Part shown: positions 6,522-12,417 of the stretch, piece after piece
Layout: each line of letters begins with the position of its first letter
Position numbering within the stretch: the first letter of the stretch is position 1
Assembly (NCBI GenBank): GCA_964472305.1
Contig: CAYYJR010000040.1
Location: 1-12,417 of the forward strand
Origin: CAYYJR01 sp964472305
GTDB taxonomy: Bacteria > Armatimonadota > Hebobacteria > CAIYQO01
Direction of reading: 5' to 3'
Length of the DNA: 12,417 nt
Program-made: the position numbers and the translations under genes
The notes under the pieces: model-generated
Databases searched by the model: none
Told to the model about the DNA's origin: nothing
Seen by the model: only the letters and a program-made list of their open reading frames with translations

Positions 6522-8519
6522 CTATGGCGCCGTGTTCTCCAATCCGGTGGCCAGCACTTCGGCGATGTCCTTCACTTGAATATGTTCGTCGGCATGCACG
6601 TCTTTCATGCCGTCTTCGAACATGGTCAAGCAGTAGGGGCACGAGACGCAGATGGTATCCGGCTTTTCATGCAGCGCTTCGCGCACGCGTTCCAGGTTGA
6701 TGCGCGTGCCCAGGCTCTCTTCCATCCACATGCGCCCGCCGCCGGCGCCACAACAGAAGGAGTTGGCATGGTGGCGCGGCATCTCCGCCGGCGCTGAGCC
6801 GGTGGCAGCGGCAATCACGTCGCGCGGCGCCTCATAGACATCATTGTGCCGTCCCAGGTAGCAGGAATCGTGGAACACCACGTTGCCCAGTATCCCGGTC
6901 ACCTTCGGCGTCAGCTTTCCATCTTTTACAAGTTGCGCGATCAACTCGCTATGATGAAGCACCTCGACATTCAACCCGTATTTCGTGTAGTCATTATTCA
7001 GCGTGGAGAAGCAGTGCGGACATGGGGTGATGATCTTTTTCACTCCGCGCTCGTGGAAGAGTTTGACATTCTCGCGCGCCATACGGTCGAACACGTATTC
7101 ATTGCCCAGCCGGCGCAGGCTGTCGCCACAGCACTTCTCGTCTTTCCCCAGTATGCCCCAGGAGACACCGGCGGCATTCAGCAGCCGGGCCACCGCCAAC
7201 GAGACTTGCTTGTTGCGCGAGTCGAAGGCGCCCGCGCAGCCGACAAACAAAAGATATTCCGTGTCCGGCGTGAAGGGCTGCACGTCAATATCCGCGCACC
7301 ACTTGGTGCGTTCCGACGGGGCAATGCCCCACGGATTGCTGCGTTGTTCCATATTCTCAAACAGGTTGAGCAATTCTTCCGGGAACTCCGCTTTCATCTC
7401 CACCAGATGTCTCCGCAACTGGAGAATTTTCGGCATTTGCTCGATGAACACCGGACAGACATCCAGGCACGCACCGCAACTGGTACAAGACCAGATGGCG
7501 TCTGCACTGATGCTGCCTTCGCCGCCGTCGCCGATCAGCGGTGTTATGGGAGCCTGACCCGCCTTCACGCGTGCTCCGTTGGCCAGCAAATTCGCTTTAA
7601 TGTCGTGTATCACCTGGCGCGGATTCAGCGGCTTGCCGGTGAAATTGGCTGGACAGGCATGCTGGCAGCGCCCACATTCCGTGCAGGAGAAGGAATCGAA
7701 CAGGTCTTTCCAGGTGAATTCATCCAGTTGGCCTACGCCGAAACTGGCGGTGTCGGGAGTGAACTGCTCGCGCGGCAGCACGTTTGCCTTCCCCAAACGG
7801 CGCAGGAAGCAGTTGGGAATGGCGGTGAGGATGTGCATGTGCTTGCTGTAAGGCAGGTAATTGAGAAACGCCAGCAGCACGACGGCATGGATCCACCAGG
7901 AGATGGTCGCCCACTGTTCCAGTGTCGCCGGCGCCTGGCCAAGCAGGCGGTTGGCAATCAGCGTGGAGACCGGCATCAATCCGGTCAGCGGTGTATTGCG
8001 TAACCAGGCCAGGGTAATCTCGCAGGCGTGACTGCTGAAAAAGGCGATCATCAGCACGGCGATCATGCCGAGGATGACGAAGGCGTCGCGGCTGCGCGCT
8101 TCGATGTATTTCGGCGGAAAGAACAGGCGGCGTGCCATTGCCAGCACGATGGTAATCAGCGTCACCAGGGAGATGATGTCGAAGAGATACGACAGCGCGG
8201 CATGCAGCGGCGTGGGCAACTGCGCCAGGCTGATGTGCCCGCCGGTGATGCCGGCAATCACGAATTCGGCATTGGCAACGAGCAGCACCAGGAATGACCA
8301 GAAGATGAAAAAATGGTTGAGGCCGAACGGATAGCGCGACACCGCCACCCGTTTCTGACCGAAGGCGTAGACGAGCATGTTCCCTACGCGATCGATCAGG
8401 TGATCGAGACGATCTTCCGGTTTCCCGATAGTCAACAAACTGAAACGTTTCACGCAACTGGCGACGAAAGCGACGATGCTCACGAGCACCAGCGCGGCAA
8501 AGAGCAATGGGTTGGACAT
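6522..8519 (-). CDS. membrane Fe-S oxidoreductase, EtfAB:quinone oxidoreductase type (DUF224 / EMO / EtfD-like)
   Basis: A 665-residue membrane protein expected to accept electrons from reduced EtfAB and reduce the quinone pool. Residues 1-235 hold about six hydrophobic segments resembling the NarI-type cytochrome b domain, with candidate haem-ligand histidines (H69, H106, H164, H211, H227/H229). Two [4Fe-4S] motifs follow: C279, C282, C285, C289 and C345, C348, C351, C355. Two complete CCG domains follow: C428, C463-C464, C500/C503, and C553, C589-C590, C627/C630. This order defines the DUF224/EMO family, described as the partner of EtfAB in syntrophs and Geobacter and as EtfD in mycobacteria. 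The ATG at 8519 has GGAGGG at 8524-8529; a GTG four codons earlier lies upstream of that site. It is the third gene of etfB-etfA-EMO, 36 nt after etfA. Coupling to beta-oxidation is inference. Confidence 0.88.
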   Translation of the reverse strand: MSNPLLFAALVLVSIVAFVASCVKRFSLLTIGKPEDRLDHLIDRVGNMLVYAFGQKRVAVSRYPFGLNHFFIFWSFLVLLVANAEFVIAGITGGHISLAQLPTPLHAALSYLFDIISLVTLITIVLAMARRLFFPPKYIEARSRDAFVILGMIAVLMIAFFSSHACEITLAWLRNTPLTGLMPVSTLIANRLLGQAPATLEQWATISWWIHAVVLLAFLNYLPYSKHMHILTAIPNCFLRRLGKANVLPREQFTPDTASFGVGQLDEFTWKDLFDSFSCTECGRCQHACPANFTGKPLNPRQVIHDIKANLLANGARVKAGQAPITPLIGDGGEGSISADAIWSCTSCGACLDVCPVFIEQMPKILQLRRHLVEMKAEFPEELLNLFENMEQRSNPWGIAPSERTKWCADIDVQPFTPDTEYLLFVGCAGAFDSRNKQVSLAVARLLNAAGVSWGILGKDEKCCGDSLRRLGNEYVFDRMARENVKLFHERGVKKIITPCPHCFSTLNNDYTKYGLNVEVLHHSELIAQLVKDGKLTPKVTGILGNVVFHDSCYLGRHNDVYEAPRDVIAAATGSAPAEMPRHHANSFCCGAGGGRMWMEESLGTRINLERVREALHEKPDTICVSCPYCLTMFEDGMKDVHADEHIQVKDIAEVLATGLENTAP

Positions 8520-8555
8520 GCATCCCTCCACAACGAGACATCCGGCGCGCCGGGA

Positions 8556-9923
8556 TTACTTGCTGGTCGACAGATTCGCGGCGGAGCCATCCGCACGCTG
8601 TCGTTTCACTTCTCGAATCCGGCTGATCAGCGCCGGAATCACTTCGAACAGGTCGCCCACTATGCCGTAAGTAGCCACCTCGAAGATGGGAGCGTCTTTA
8701 TCGCGATTGATGGCGATGATCGTGTCGGAATCCTGCATGCCGACCAGATGCTGAATGGCACCGGAAATGCCGCAGGCGATGTAGATAATCGGGCGCACGG
8801 TCTTGCCCGTCTGCCCCACCTGGCGTTCCGCCGGCATCCATCCCGCGTCCACTGCGCTGCGCGAGGCGCCGACCGCGCCGCCCAGTTCGTCGGCCAGTTC
8901 CTGCAGCATGGCGAAGTTTTCTTTCGCCATCATGCCGCGCCCGCCGGATACGATAAATTCCGCGCCGCCGATGTCGATGCTGTCCGCATGGCCGGCATCT
9001 TTGATGATGCGCAGCACCTTGGTCACGATATCCTCTTCCCGCGGGGCGAAGTGGTCGCGGATCACCTCACCGGTGCGGTCGGGTTGGTGAGCCGGCATCG
9101 CCATCACGTGCGGGCGGACGGTGGCCATTTGCGGACGCTGGCGGAGGCAGAGAATGGTCGCCATGATATTGCCGCCGAAGGCAGGCCGGGTTTGCATCAG
9201 GTTGCGTGCCTCGTCGATGGACAGTCCGGTACAGTCGGCGGTGAGGCCGGTCTTCAGTCGCGTCGCGACGGCGCCGGCCAGGTCGCGGCCCAACCCGGTC
9301 GCTCCCATCAGGATAATTTCCGGCTTGTATGTATCGGTCAGGTGGCAGATCGCGTCGAGATACGCCTCGGTGCGGTAATGTTTGTAGACCGGTTCGTCGA
9401 GCAGATAGACGCGCGATGCGCCATACGCAAACGCCTCATGGCAGAGCGATTCCACGTTCTCGCCCACCACCACCGCGCACAGGCGCACACCGAGCGCTGC
9501 TGCCAGTTCGCCGCCCACACCCAGCAGCTCCCAGGAGACTTTTGCCGGCTCACCGTCGGTTTGTTCGATAAAGACCCACACGTCGCGATACCCGGCCAGA
9601 TACTTCGCCAGCGTGGCTTCTTCGTCATCCACGTCCGGTTCCGGGGCGGCAGCGGCGACGCCTTGCTGTTGTGCCAACTCATCGAGGATTTTCTGCTCTT
9701 CTGGTGTGAAGAACATCTCCAGCGCGGTGGCCGGACACACCTTGACGCATTTGGTGCAGCCGATGCATTTCTCCAACAGAATGATCGGCTCACCTTTCTC
9801 GTTCATCGAGATGGCATCGACCGGACACGCGCTTTCACAGCGCGCACCGCACGCGATACAGGTATCGGAAAGCAGGCGGGCCTTGCCGCGCGGTTTCTTC
9901 ACGGGTTTCTTTGTCTCGTCCAT
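8556..9923 (-). CDS. etfA: electron transfer flavoprotein alpha subunit with N-terminal ferredoxin domain
   Basis: A 455-residue EtfA, longer than the usual ~320 because of a fused ferredoxin domain. Residues 20-70 carry two cluster motifs. The second is canonical (C53, C56, C59, C63). The first is C22, C25, C29, C33, i.e. CX2CX3CX3CP with one extra residue. A linker rich in Ala, Pro and acidic residues (about 75-105) leads to the EtfA core. The FAD domain is intact: GASRSAVDAGW, then GQTGK near 370, the signature PIIYIACGISGAIQH (378-392) and YGIVGDLFEVIP. Such fusions occur in Fe-S-containing Etfs, including bifurcating caffeyl-CoA reductase and lactate dehydrogenase complexes, so electrons may pass through the clusters. 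AAAGGA at 9931-9936 sits seven bases before the ATG. The gene lies 42 nt after etfB and 36 nt before the membrane oxidoreductase gene. Confidence 0.93.
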   Translation of the reverse strand: MDETKKPVKKPRGKARLLSDTCIACGARCESACPVDAISMNEKGEPIILLEKCIGCTKCVKVCPATALEMFFTPEEQKILDELAQQQGVAAAAPEPDVDDEEATLAKYLAGYRDVWVFIEQTDGEPAKVSWELLGVGGELAAALGVRLCAVVVGENVESLCHEAFAYGASRVYLLDEPVYKHYRTEAYLDAICHLTDTYKPEIILMGATGLGRDLAGAVATRLKTGLTADCTGLSIDEARNLMQTRPAFGGNIMATILCLRQRPQMATVRPHVMAMPAHQPDRTGEVIRDHFAPREEDIVTKVLRIIKDAGHADSIDIGGAEFIVSGGRGMMAKENFAMLQELADELGGAVGASRSAVDAGWMPAERQVGQTGKTVRPIIYIACGISGAIQHLVGMQDSDTIIAINRDKDAPIFEVATYGIVGDLFEVIPALISRIREVKRQRADGSAANLSTSK

Positions 9924-9965
9924 ATACCGGTCCTTTTTCAGGTGACGTCACGCGGACGGTCATGT
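9924..9965 (-). other. etfB-etfA intercistronic gap with a TGACGTCA palindrome
   Basis: The 42-nt gap holds the etfA ribosome binding site and a 10-bp perfect palindrome GTGACGTCAC at 9942-9951. The 10-mer GGTGACGTCA recurs at 11112-11121 in the leader of the divergent aldolase gene. No role is shown by the sequence alone. Confidence 0.35.
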
Positions 9966-10778
9966 CTACAATGGCAGCAGATCCTTGCTCAACAACTTCT
10001 CCACTAACAGGCGAGCGGCACCCTGCGGGTCATCCGCGCCGTTACCGAGCATCTCGCCTTTTTCACGCTCCGGCGAGAATATTTTTTTCACCTGGGTGGG
10101 TGAGCCTTTCAAGCCGATGCTCTCGACATCAAGCTTGAGCACGCTATTGTTCCAGGTGGTGATGGCAGCCTGTTGTGCGGAAAGGCGTTTGGGGACCGTG
10201 GGATAACGCGGCTTGTTGATCTCGCGCACCACGGTAATGATCGCGGGCATCGGGGCTTCCACGATCTCATGTCGTCCTTCCAGTTTGCGACTCACCTGCA
10301 CCGTCCGTTTGGTCAGATCGATCGTTTCGATGTGGTCCACCAGGGTGAGTTGGCTCATCTGCAAGCGGGTGGCGATGCCGGGGCCAACCTGGGCGGTGTC
10401 GCCGTCAATGGTTTGCTTGCCACACAGGACGAACGCGAGTTCATCCTGTTCGGCCAACTTGCGGATAGCCTCCGCCAATACACGGCTGGTGGCCAGCGTG
10501 TCGGCGCCGCCGAAAGCGCGGTCGGAGAGCAGCACCACGTCGTCGGCGCCCACCGCCAGCGCCTTGCGCAGCGTGGCATCGGCATTGGGCGGGCCCATCG
10601 AAATGACCGCCACGCGAAAGCCGTATCGATCTTTCAGACGCAAGCTCTCTTCCAGCGCATGGGTGTCGAAGGGGTTCATGATAAATGGCACCCCTTCCCG
10701 GATGAGGGTATTGGTCACCGGATCGATCTTCACCTGGGTGGTGTCGGGTACTTGCTTGATGCACGCGACAACTAACAT
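9966..10778 (-). CDS. etfB: electron transfer flavoprotein beta subunit
   Basis: A 270-residue EtfB, the partner of EtfA in a heterodimer carrying flavin and a second nucleotide. The N-terminus MLVVACIKQVPDTTQVKIDP and the block MNPFDTHALEESLRLK match bacterial EtfB/FixA proteins. The nucleotide-binding signature DGDTAQVGP is at 125-133, and EAPMPAIITVVREINKPRYP (175-193) and GLKGSPTQVKKIFSP (222-236) are diagnostic. DGDTAQVGP-type loops are shared with anaerobic and FixA-type Etfs. Whether this Etf bifurcates electrons cannot be decided here. The ATG at 10778 is chosen because it gives the standard family N-terminus, with GAGAGG (10789-10794) upstream; the frame is open to 10838 through the leader. 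It is the first gene of the etfB-etfA-EMO operon, expressed from the promoter at 10881-10910. Confidence 0.93.
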   Translation of the reverse strand: MLVVACIKQVPDTTQVKIDPVTNTLIREGVPFIMNPFDTHALEESLRLKDRYGFRVAVISMGPPNADATLRKALAVGADDVVLLSDRAFGGADTLATSRVLAEAIRKLAEQDELAFVLCGKQTIDGDTAQVGPGIATRLQMSQLTLVDHIETIDLTKRTVQVSRKLEGRHEIVEAPMPAIITVVREINKPRYPTVPKRLSAQQAAITTWNNSVLKLDVESIGLKGSPTQVKKIFSPEREKGEMLGNGADDPQGAARLLVEKLLSKDLLPL

Positions 10779-10801
10779 GGGCACGAAACCTCTCTGTCTC
10801 C

Positions 10802-10817
10802 ACCGGCATTTGCCGGT
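10802..10817 (-). other. small hairpin in the etfB leader
   Basis: ACCGGC (10802-10807) pairs with GCCGGT (10812-10817) around a 4-nt loop, just upstream of the etfB ribosome binding site at 10789-10794. It could modulate translation, but a 6-bp stem is weak evidence on its own. Confidence 0.3.
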
Positions 10818-10840
10818 TGTGCGACACGGGACAAGCACTA

Positions 10841-10877
10841 TAACGCTCTCTCATCGCACGTCGATGAAAGAGCGTTA
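10841..10877. promoter_or_regulatory. long inverted repeat over the etf operon transcription start (operator or 5' stem-loop)
   Basis: Arms of 9 bp (TAACGCTCT / AGAGCGTTA) and 6 bp (TCATCG / CGATGA) are separated by one C/A mismatch and close a 5-nt loop CACGT. It spans 37 nt. The etf promoter -10 box is at 10881-10886 on the minus strand, so the predicted +1 near 10874 falls inside the outer arm. As DNA it would be well placed as a repressor operator. As RNA it would put a stable stem-loop at the very 5' end of the etf mRNA. It could also stop plus-strand transcription, but it has no U tract. Confidence 0.6.
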
Positions 10878-10880
10878 CTT

Positions 10881-10910
10881 ATTATATACGTCAGAAATAC
10901 GGGACAGCAA
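10881..10910 (-). promoter_or_regulatory. promoter of the etfB-etfA-EMO operon
   Basis: On the minus strand, TTGCTG (10910-10905) and a perfect TATAAT (10886-10881) are 18 nt apart. The predicted start near 10874 leaves a leader of about 95 nt. Architecture and sequence resemble the promoter at 50-79 (TTGCTC, 18 nt, TATAAT). Confidence 0.7.
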
Positions 10911-10949
10911 CCCGTTTTCCGGCCTGCGCGTAGAATATCGGGGGCTTTT

Positions 10950-10965
10950 TGTGAAATAGATCACT
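10950..10965. promoter_or_regulatory. CRP/FNR-family-like binding site
   Basis: TGTGA-N6-TCACT differs from the CRP half-site consensus TGTGA-N6-TCACA only in the last base. Its centre is about 83 nt upstream of the predicted etf start and about 34 nt upstream of the candidate aldolase -35 box. Assignment rests on sequence resemblance; no regulator gene is present in the window. Confidence 0.35.
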
Positions 10966-10991
10966 ACAGGCCTTTGCTGTCACTTCCCTGA

Positions 10992-11021
10992 TTGACGGCA
11001 CTTTCCTTCTAGCAAAATATT
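10992..11021 (+). promoter_or_regulatory. possible promoter of the aldolase gene
   Basis: TTGACG at 10992-10997 and AATATT at 11016-11021 are 18 nt apart; the -10 box matches only four of six bases. An alternative -10 is TATTAT at 11018-11023, with a 20-nt spacer. Either would give a leader of nearly 190 nt. The surrounding DNA is clearly AT-richer than the genes. Confidence 0.3.
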
Positions 11022-11214
11022 ATTCGTCGTGGAATAACGTGAAATTTTTCGCTATTTTAGCATACCAGCAATACGAAGCGCAACTCAGTGGGGTGGCAGC
11101 GAAAAATCAACGGTGACGTCATGCCGCGAGAAGGACAATGCCCCGCTGGAGCGAAAGCTGAAAACAGCGCCTTGCACGGAAGGCACTCGGCCGCCAGTAA
11201 CAGAAAGGAATGTC

Positions 11215-12171
11215 ATGGCTGTGACTCCCGCGGAAACTCTCGCGGCCTGCGACTCGCTGGCCGCACTCACCCTCCAACAGATCATGCAGCGTGCATATCG
11301 CCGGCATGTGGTGGTGCCGGCATTCAACGTTGCCTACCTGCCCATGCTTGCACCGATCGTGGATACACTGCGCGCCACAGCATCGTTCGGCCTGGTCGAG
11401 GTCGCGCGCCCCGACATCGAAATGTTCGGCGCGGTGGGATATGCGGCGGTGGCTGACGAATTCACCACGCATGCCGACCGGCGCTTCGTGCGCCTGCACC
11501 AGGACCACGTGCCGGTTATCGATGAAACGCAGCAGCGGGTGGAGTGGCAGCCGTTGATCGCCGAAGCGCTGCGCCTGCGCTACGATGCCGTGATGGTTGA
11601 TGGCTCGCGGTTGGAATTGGACGAGAATATCGCGGTCACCCGCGCGGTGGTGGCGATGGCGCATCCGGACACCGCGGTCGAGGCTGAATTAGGCGCCGTA
11701 CTCGGACACGAGGCCGGCCCGTTGCCTCCTTATGAAGAACTGTTCCGCTCCGGACGCGGCTTTACCGAGGTGGCGGCTGCCCGTCGCTTCGTGGAAGAAA
11801 CCGGCGTCGATTGGCTCTCCGTCGCCATCGGTAATATTCATGGAGCCATCAGCGGTGCGGCGAAAGATACCAAAAAACTTACTGCCCGCTTGAACATCGA
11901 GCACTTGCGCGCGATTTCCGATGCGGTAGGCATCCCACTGGTGCTTCACGGCGGCTCTGGCATCGACCTGGCGTGCGTGCTGCAGGCGATCGACAACGGC
12001 ATCACCAAGATTAATGTCGGCACCGCGCTGCGCCAGGCATACGAAACTGCGTTGCGCGAGGATGGCGATGTGCAAGCCGCGCGTGACGCGGTGGCCTGCG
12101 CGGTTGTCGACCATTTGCGTGATTATCAAATCCTCGGCAGCGCCATTCGGCTCGCAGCGCCTTCAAGCTGA
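11215..12171 (+). CDS. class II (zinc) fructose-bisphosphate aldolase family protein
   Basis: A 318-residue TIM-barrel aldolase of the class II FBA/tagatose-bisphosphate family, expected to cleave a ketose bisphosphate or similar substrate to DHAP and an aldehyde. Conserved features are PAFNV (35-39), the catalytic Asp and first zinc His in LHQDH (D97, H98), EAELG (156-160), GNIHG with H209, LVLHGGSGI with H245, and the phosphate-binding INVGT (266-270). It is unusual between residues 57 and 72: ASFGLVEVARPDIEMFG replaces the common PVIIQxSxG strand. The loop after H98 (VPVIDE) and the GHEAGPLPPYEELF stretch also point to a distinct subfamily, so the substrate may not be fructose 1,6-bisphosphate. 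AAAGGA at 11204-11209 supports the ATG at 11215. It is divergent from etfB and followed by a strong hairpin. Confidence 0.85.
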   Translation: MAVTPAETLAACDSLAALTLQQIMQRAYRRHVVVPAFNVAYLPMLAPIVDTLRATASFGLVEVARPDIEMFGAVGYAAVADEFTTHADRRFVRLHQDHVPVIDETQQRVEWQPLIAEALRLRYDAVMVDGSRLELDENIAVTRAVVAMAHPDTAVEAELGAVLGHEAGPLPPYEELFRSGRGFTEVAAARRFVEETGVDWLSVAIGNIHGAISGAAKDTKKLTARLNIEHLRAISDAVGIPLVLHGGSGIDLACVLQAIDNGITKINVGTALRQAYETALREDGDVQAARDAVACAVVDHLRDYQILGSAIRLAAPSS

Positions 12172-12204
12172 ACCGGTGATTCGCAAGTCACCCTTCAAGA
12201 CCAT

Positions 12205-12239
12205 CGAATCCCCCGCACTGCACAGTGGCGGGGGATTCG
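12205..12239 (+). terminator. hairpin terminator after the aldolase gene
   Basis: A perfect 12-bp GC-rich stem (12205-12216 with 12228-12239) starts 33 nt after the stop codon. Inside it, ACT/AGT can add three pairs around a GCAC loop. No U tract follows, as with the other hairpins in this window. Confidence 0.65.
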
Positions 12240-12310
12240 CGTCGGTATACCATTACGAGAATGCTCTTAATCATTCCTTAAACAATCGTTAAGGTGTAAT
12301 TGAGGAGAGT
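12240..12310. other. AT-rich intergenic stretch with an imperfect palindrome
   Basis: Base composition shifts to AT-rich after the aldolase terminator. CCTTAA and TTAAGG (about 12275-12293) form an inverted repeat around a 7-nt centre. This could be a promoter or operator for a gene beginning near 12311 or lying beyond the window edge. Confidence 0.3.
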
Positions 12311-12417
12311 ATGGTAACGATTGCTTACTTTAGTGGAATAGGGAGTAATACAGCCGGGTGCAGACTATGGTGGACCCCATTTGTCGACAGCGAACCCTCC
12401 CGGTTCTTAGGTGGATT
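12311..12417 (+). CDS. possible start of a gene running off the window (unrecognised)
   Basis: From ATG at 12311 the frame is open for 35 codons to the window edge, with GAGGAG at 12302-12307 just upstream. The peptide begins MVTIAYFSGIGSNTAGCRLW and resembles no family I know. The minus strand is also open over much of this stretch (to a stop at about 12325-12327), so coding status and strand are uncertain. The DNA near 12371-12392 (GGTGGACCCC, then GTCGACAG) vaguely recalls the ends of some insertion sequences. Confidence 0.2.
   Translation, partial: MVTIAYFSGIGSNTAGCRLWWTPFVDSEPSRFLGG

Larger units (their letters stand above)
10779..11214. other. 436-nt divergent regulatory region between etfB and the aldolase gene
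   Basis: It contains the etfB leader, the inverted repeat and promoter listed separately, a CRP-like palindrome at 10950-10965, and an AT-rich block (about 11005-11065) suited to a plus-strand promoter. ACGGG/CCCGT around 10899-10915 forms a small inverted repeat overlapping the etf -35 box. No open frame with an RBS and recognisable protein is seen. Confidence 0.6.

Noticed and set aside
6846..8003. A 385-codon plus-strand open frame opposite the Fe-S oxidoreductase gene
   Set aside because: The minus-strand protein has intact cluster motifs throughout; the plus-strand translation shows no recognisable protein.
8542..8553. CCGGCGCGCCGG palindrome between etfA and the Fe-S oxidoreductase gene
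   Set aside because: A 12-bp GC-only palindrome is unremarkable in GC-rich DNA and can form only a 4-bp stem.
8313..10007. A 564-codon open frame on the plus strand opposite etfA
   Set aside because: It is antisense to etfA, which has clear domains; the translation is rich in His, Arg and Gln with no family resemblance, typical of high-GC shadow frames.
9941..11121. Shared operator GGTGACGTCA at 9941-9950 and 11112-11121
   Set aside because: Two copies of a 10-mer are expected by chance in a window this size, and one copy lies inside the operon. Kept only as a note; a genome-wide enrichment test would be needed.

Overview
This window looks like a piece of a Gram-negative, roughly 60 % GC, environmental bacterial chromosome. 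The signs are secreted proteins with Sec signal peptides, an outer-membrane beta-barrel-like protein, a tandem pair of secreted PQQ-like beta-propellers of the kind abundant in Planctomycetes/Verrucomicrobia-type genomes, and a glycosyltransferase family common in the same groups. The phylum is an inference and cannot be fixed from the sequence alone.

Layout, left to right. (1) Positions 1-244 hold a strong sigma70-like promoter, a leader of about 145 nt or small RNA ending in a hairpin, then a GT4 glycosyltransferase (245-1546, +). (2) Converging on it are two tandem paralogous secreted beta-propellers (2782-3993 and 1563-2765, both -), transcribed together from a good promoter at 4070-4099. 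(3) Divergent from them is an alpha/beta hydrolase of the monoacylglycerol lipase type (4170-5015, +). It converges through a perfect-stem hairpin on a YjbH-like beta-barrel protein with a Cys/Pro-rich tail (5086-5907, -). (4) A short ankyrin-repeat ORF that looks truncated (6166-6510, +) follows. (5) Next is a compact minus-strand operon: etfB, etfA with an N-terminal ferredoxin domain, and a membrane Fe-S oxidoreductase of the DUF224/EMO/EtfD type (10778 down to 6522). (6) Divergent from the operon, across a 436-nt regulatory region, is a class II aldolase-family gene (11215-12171, +). (7) The last 246 nt hold a strong hairpin and an AT-richer stretch with a possible partial gene.

The most coherent unit is etfB-etfA-EMO. 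An electron-transfer flavoprotein would take electrons from acyl-CoA or similar dehydrogenases encoded elsewhere, and the membrane protein (two 4Fe-4S clusters, two CCG domains, NarI-like cytochrome b helices) would pass them to the quinone pool. Its promoter is near consensus, and a long inverted repeat covers the predicted transcription start. That repeat could be an operator or a 5' mRNA stem. A CRP-like palindrome lies further upstream, between this operon and the aldolase gene.

No rRNA, tRNA, CRISPR array or complete mobile element is visible. I see no clearly new multi-gene defence or mobile system. The best leads are the leader RNA at the left edge, the etf operator/hairpin, the odd cysteine spacing of the EtfA ferredoxin, the Cys/Pro tail of the barrel protein, and a recurring 18-nt promoter spacing.
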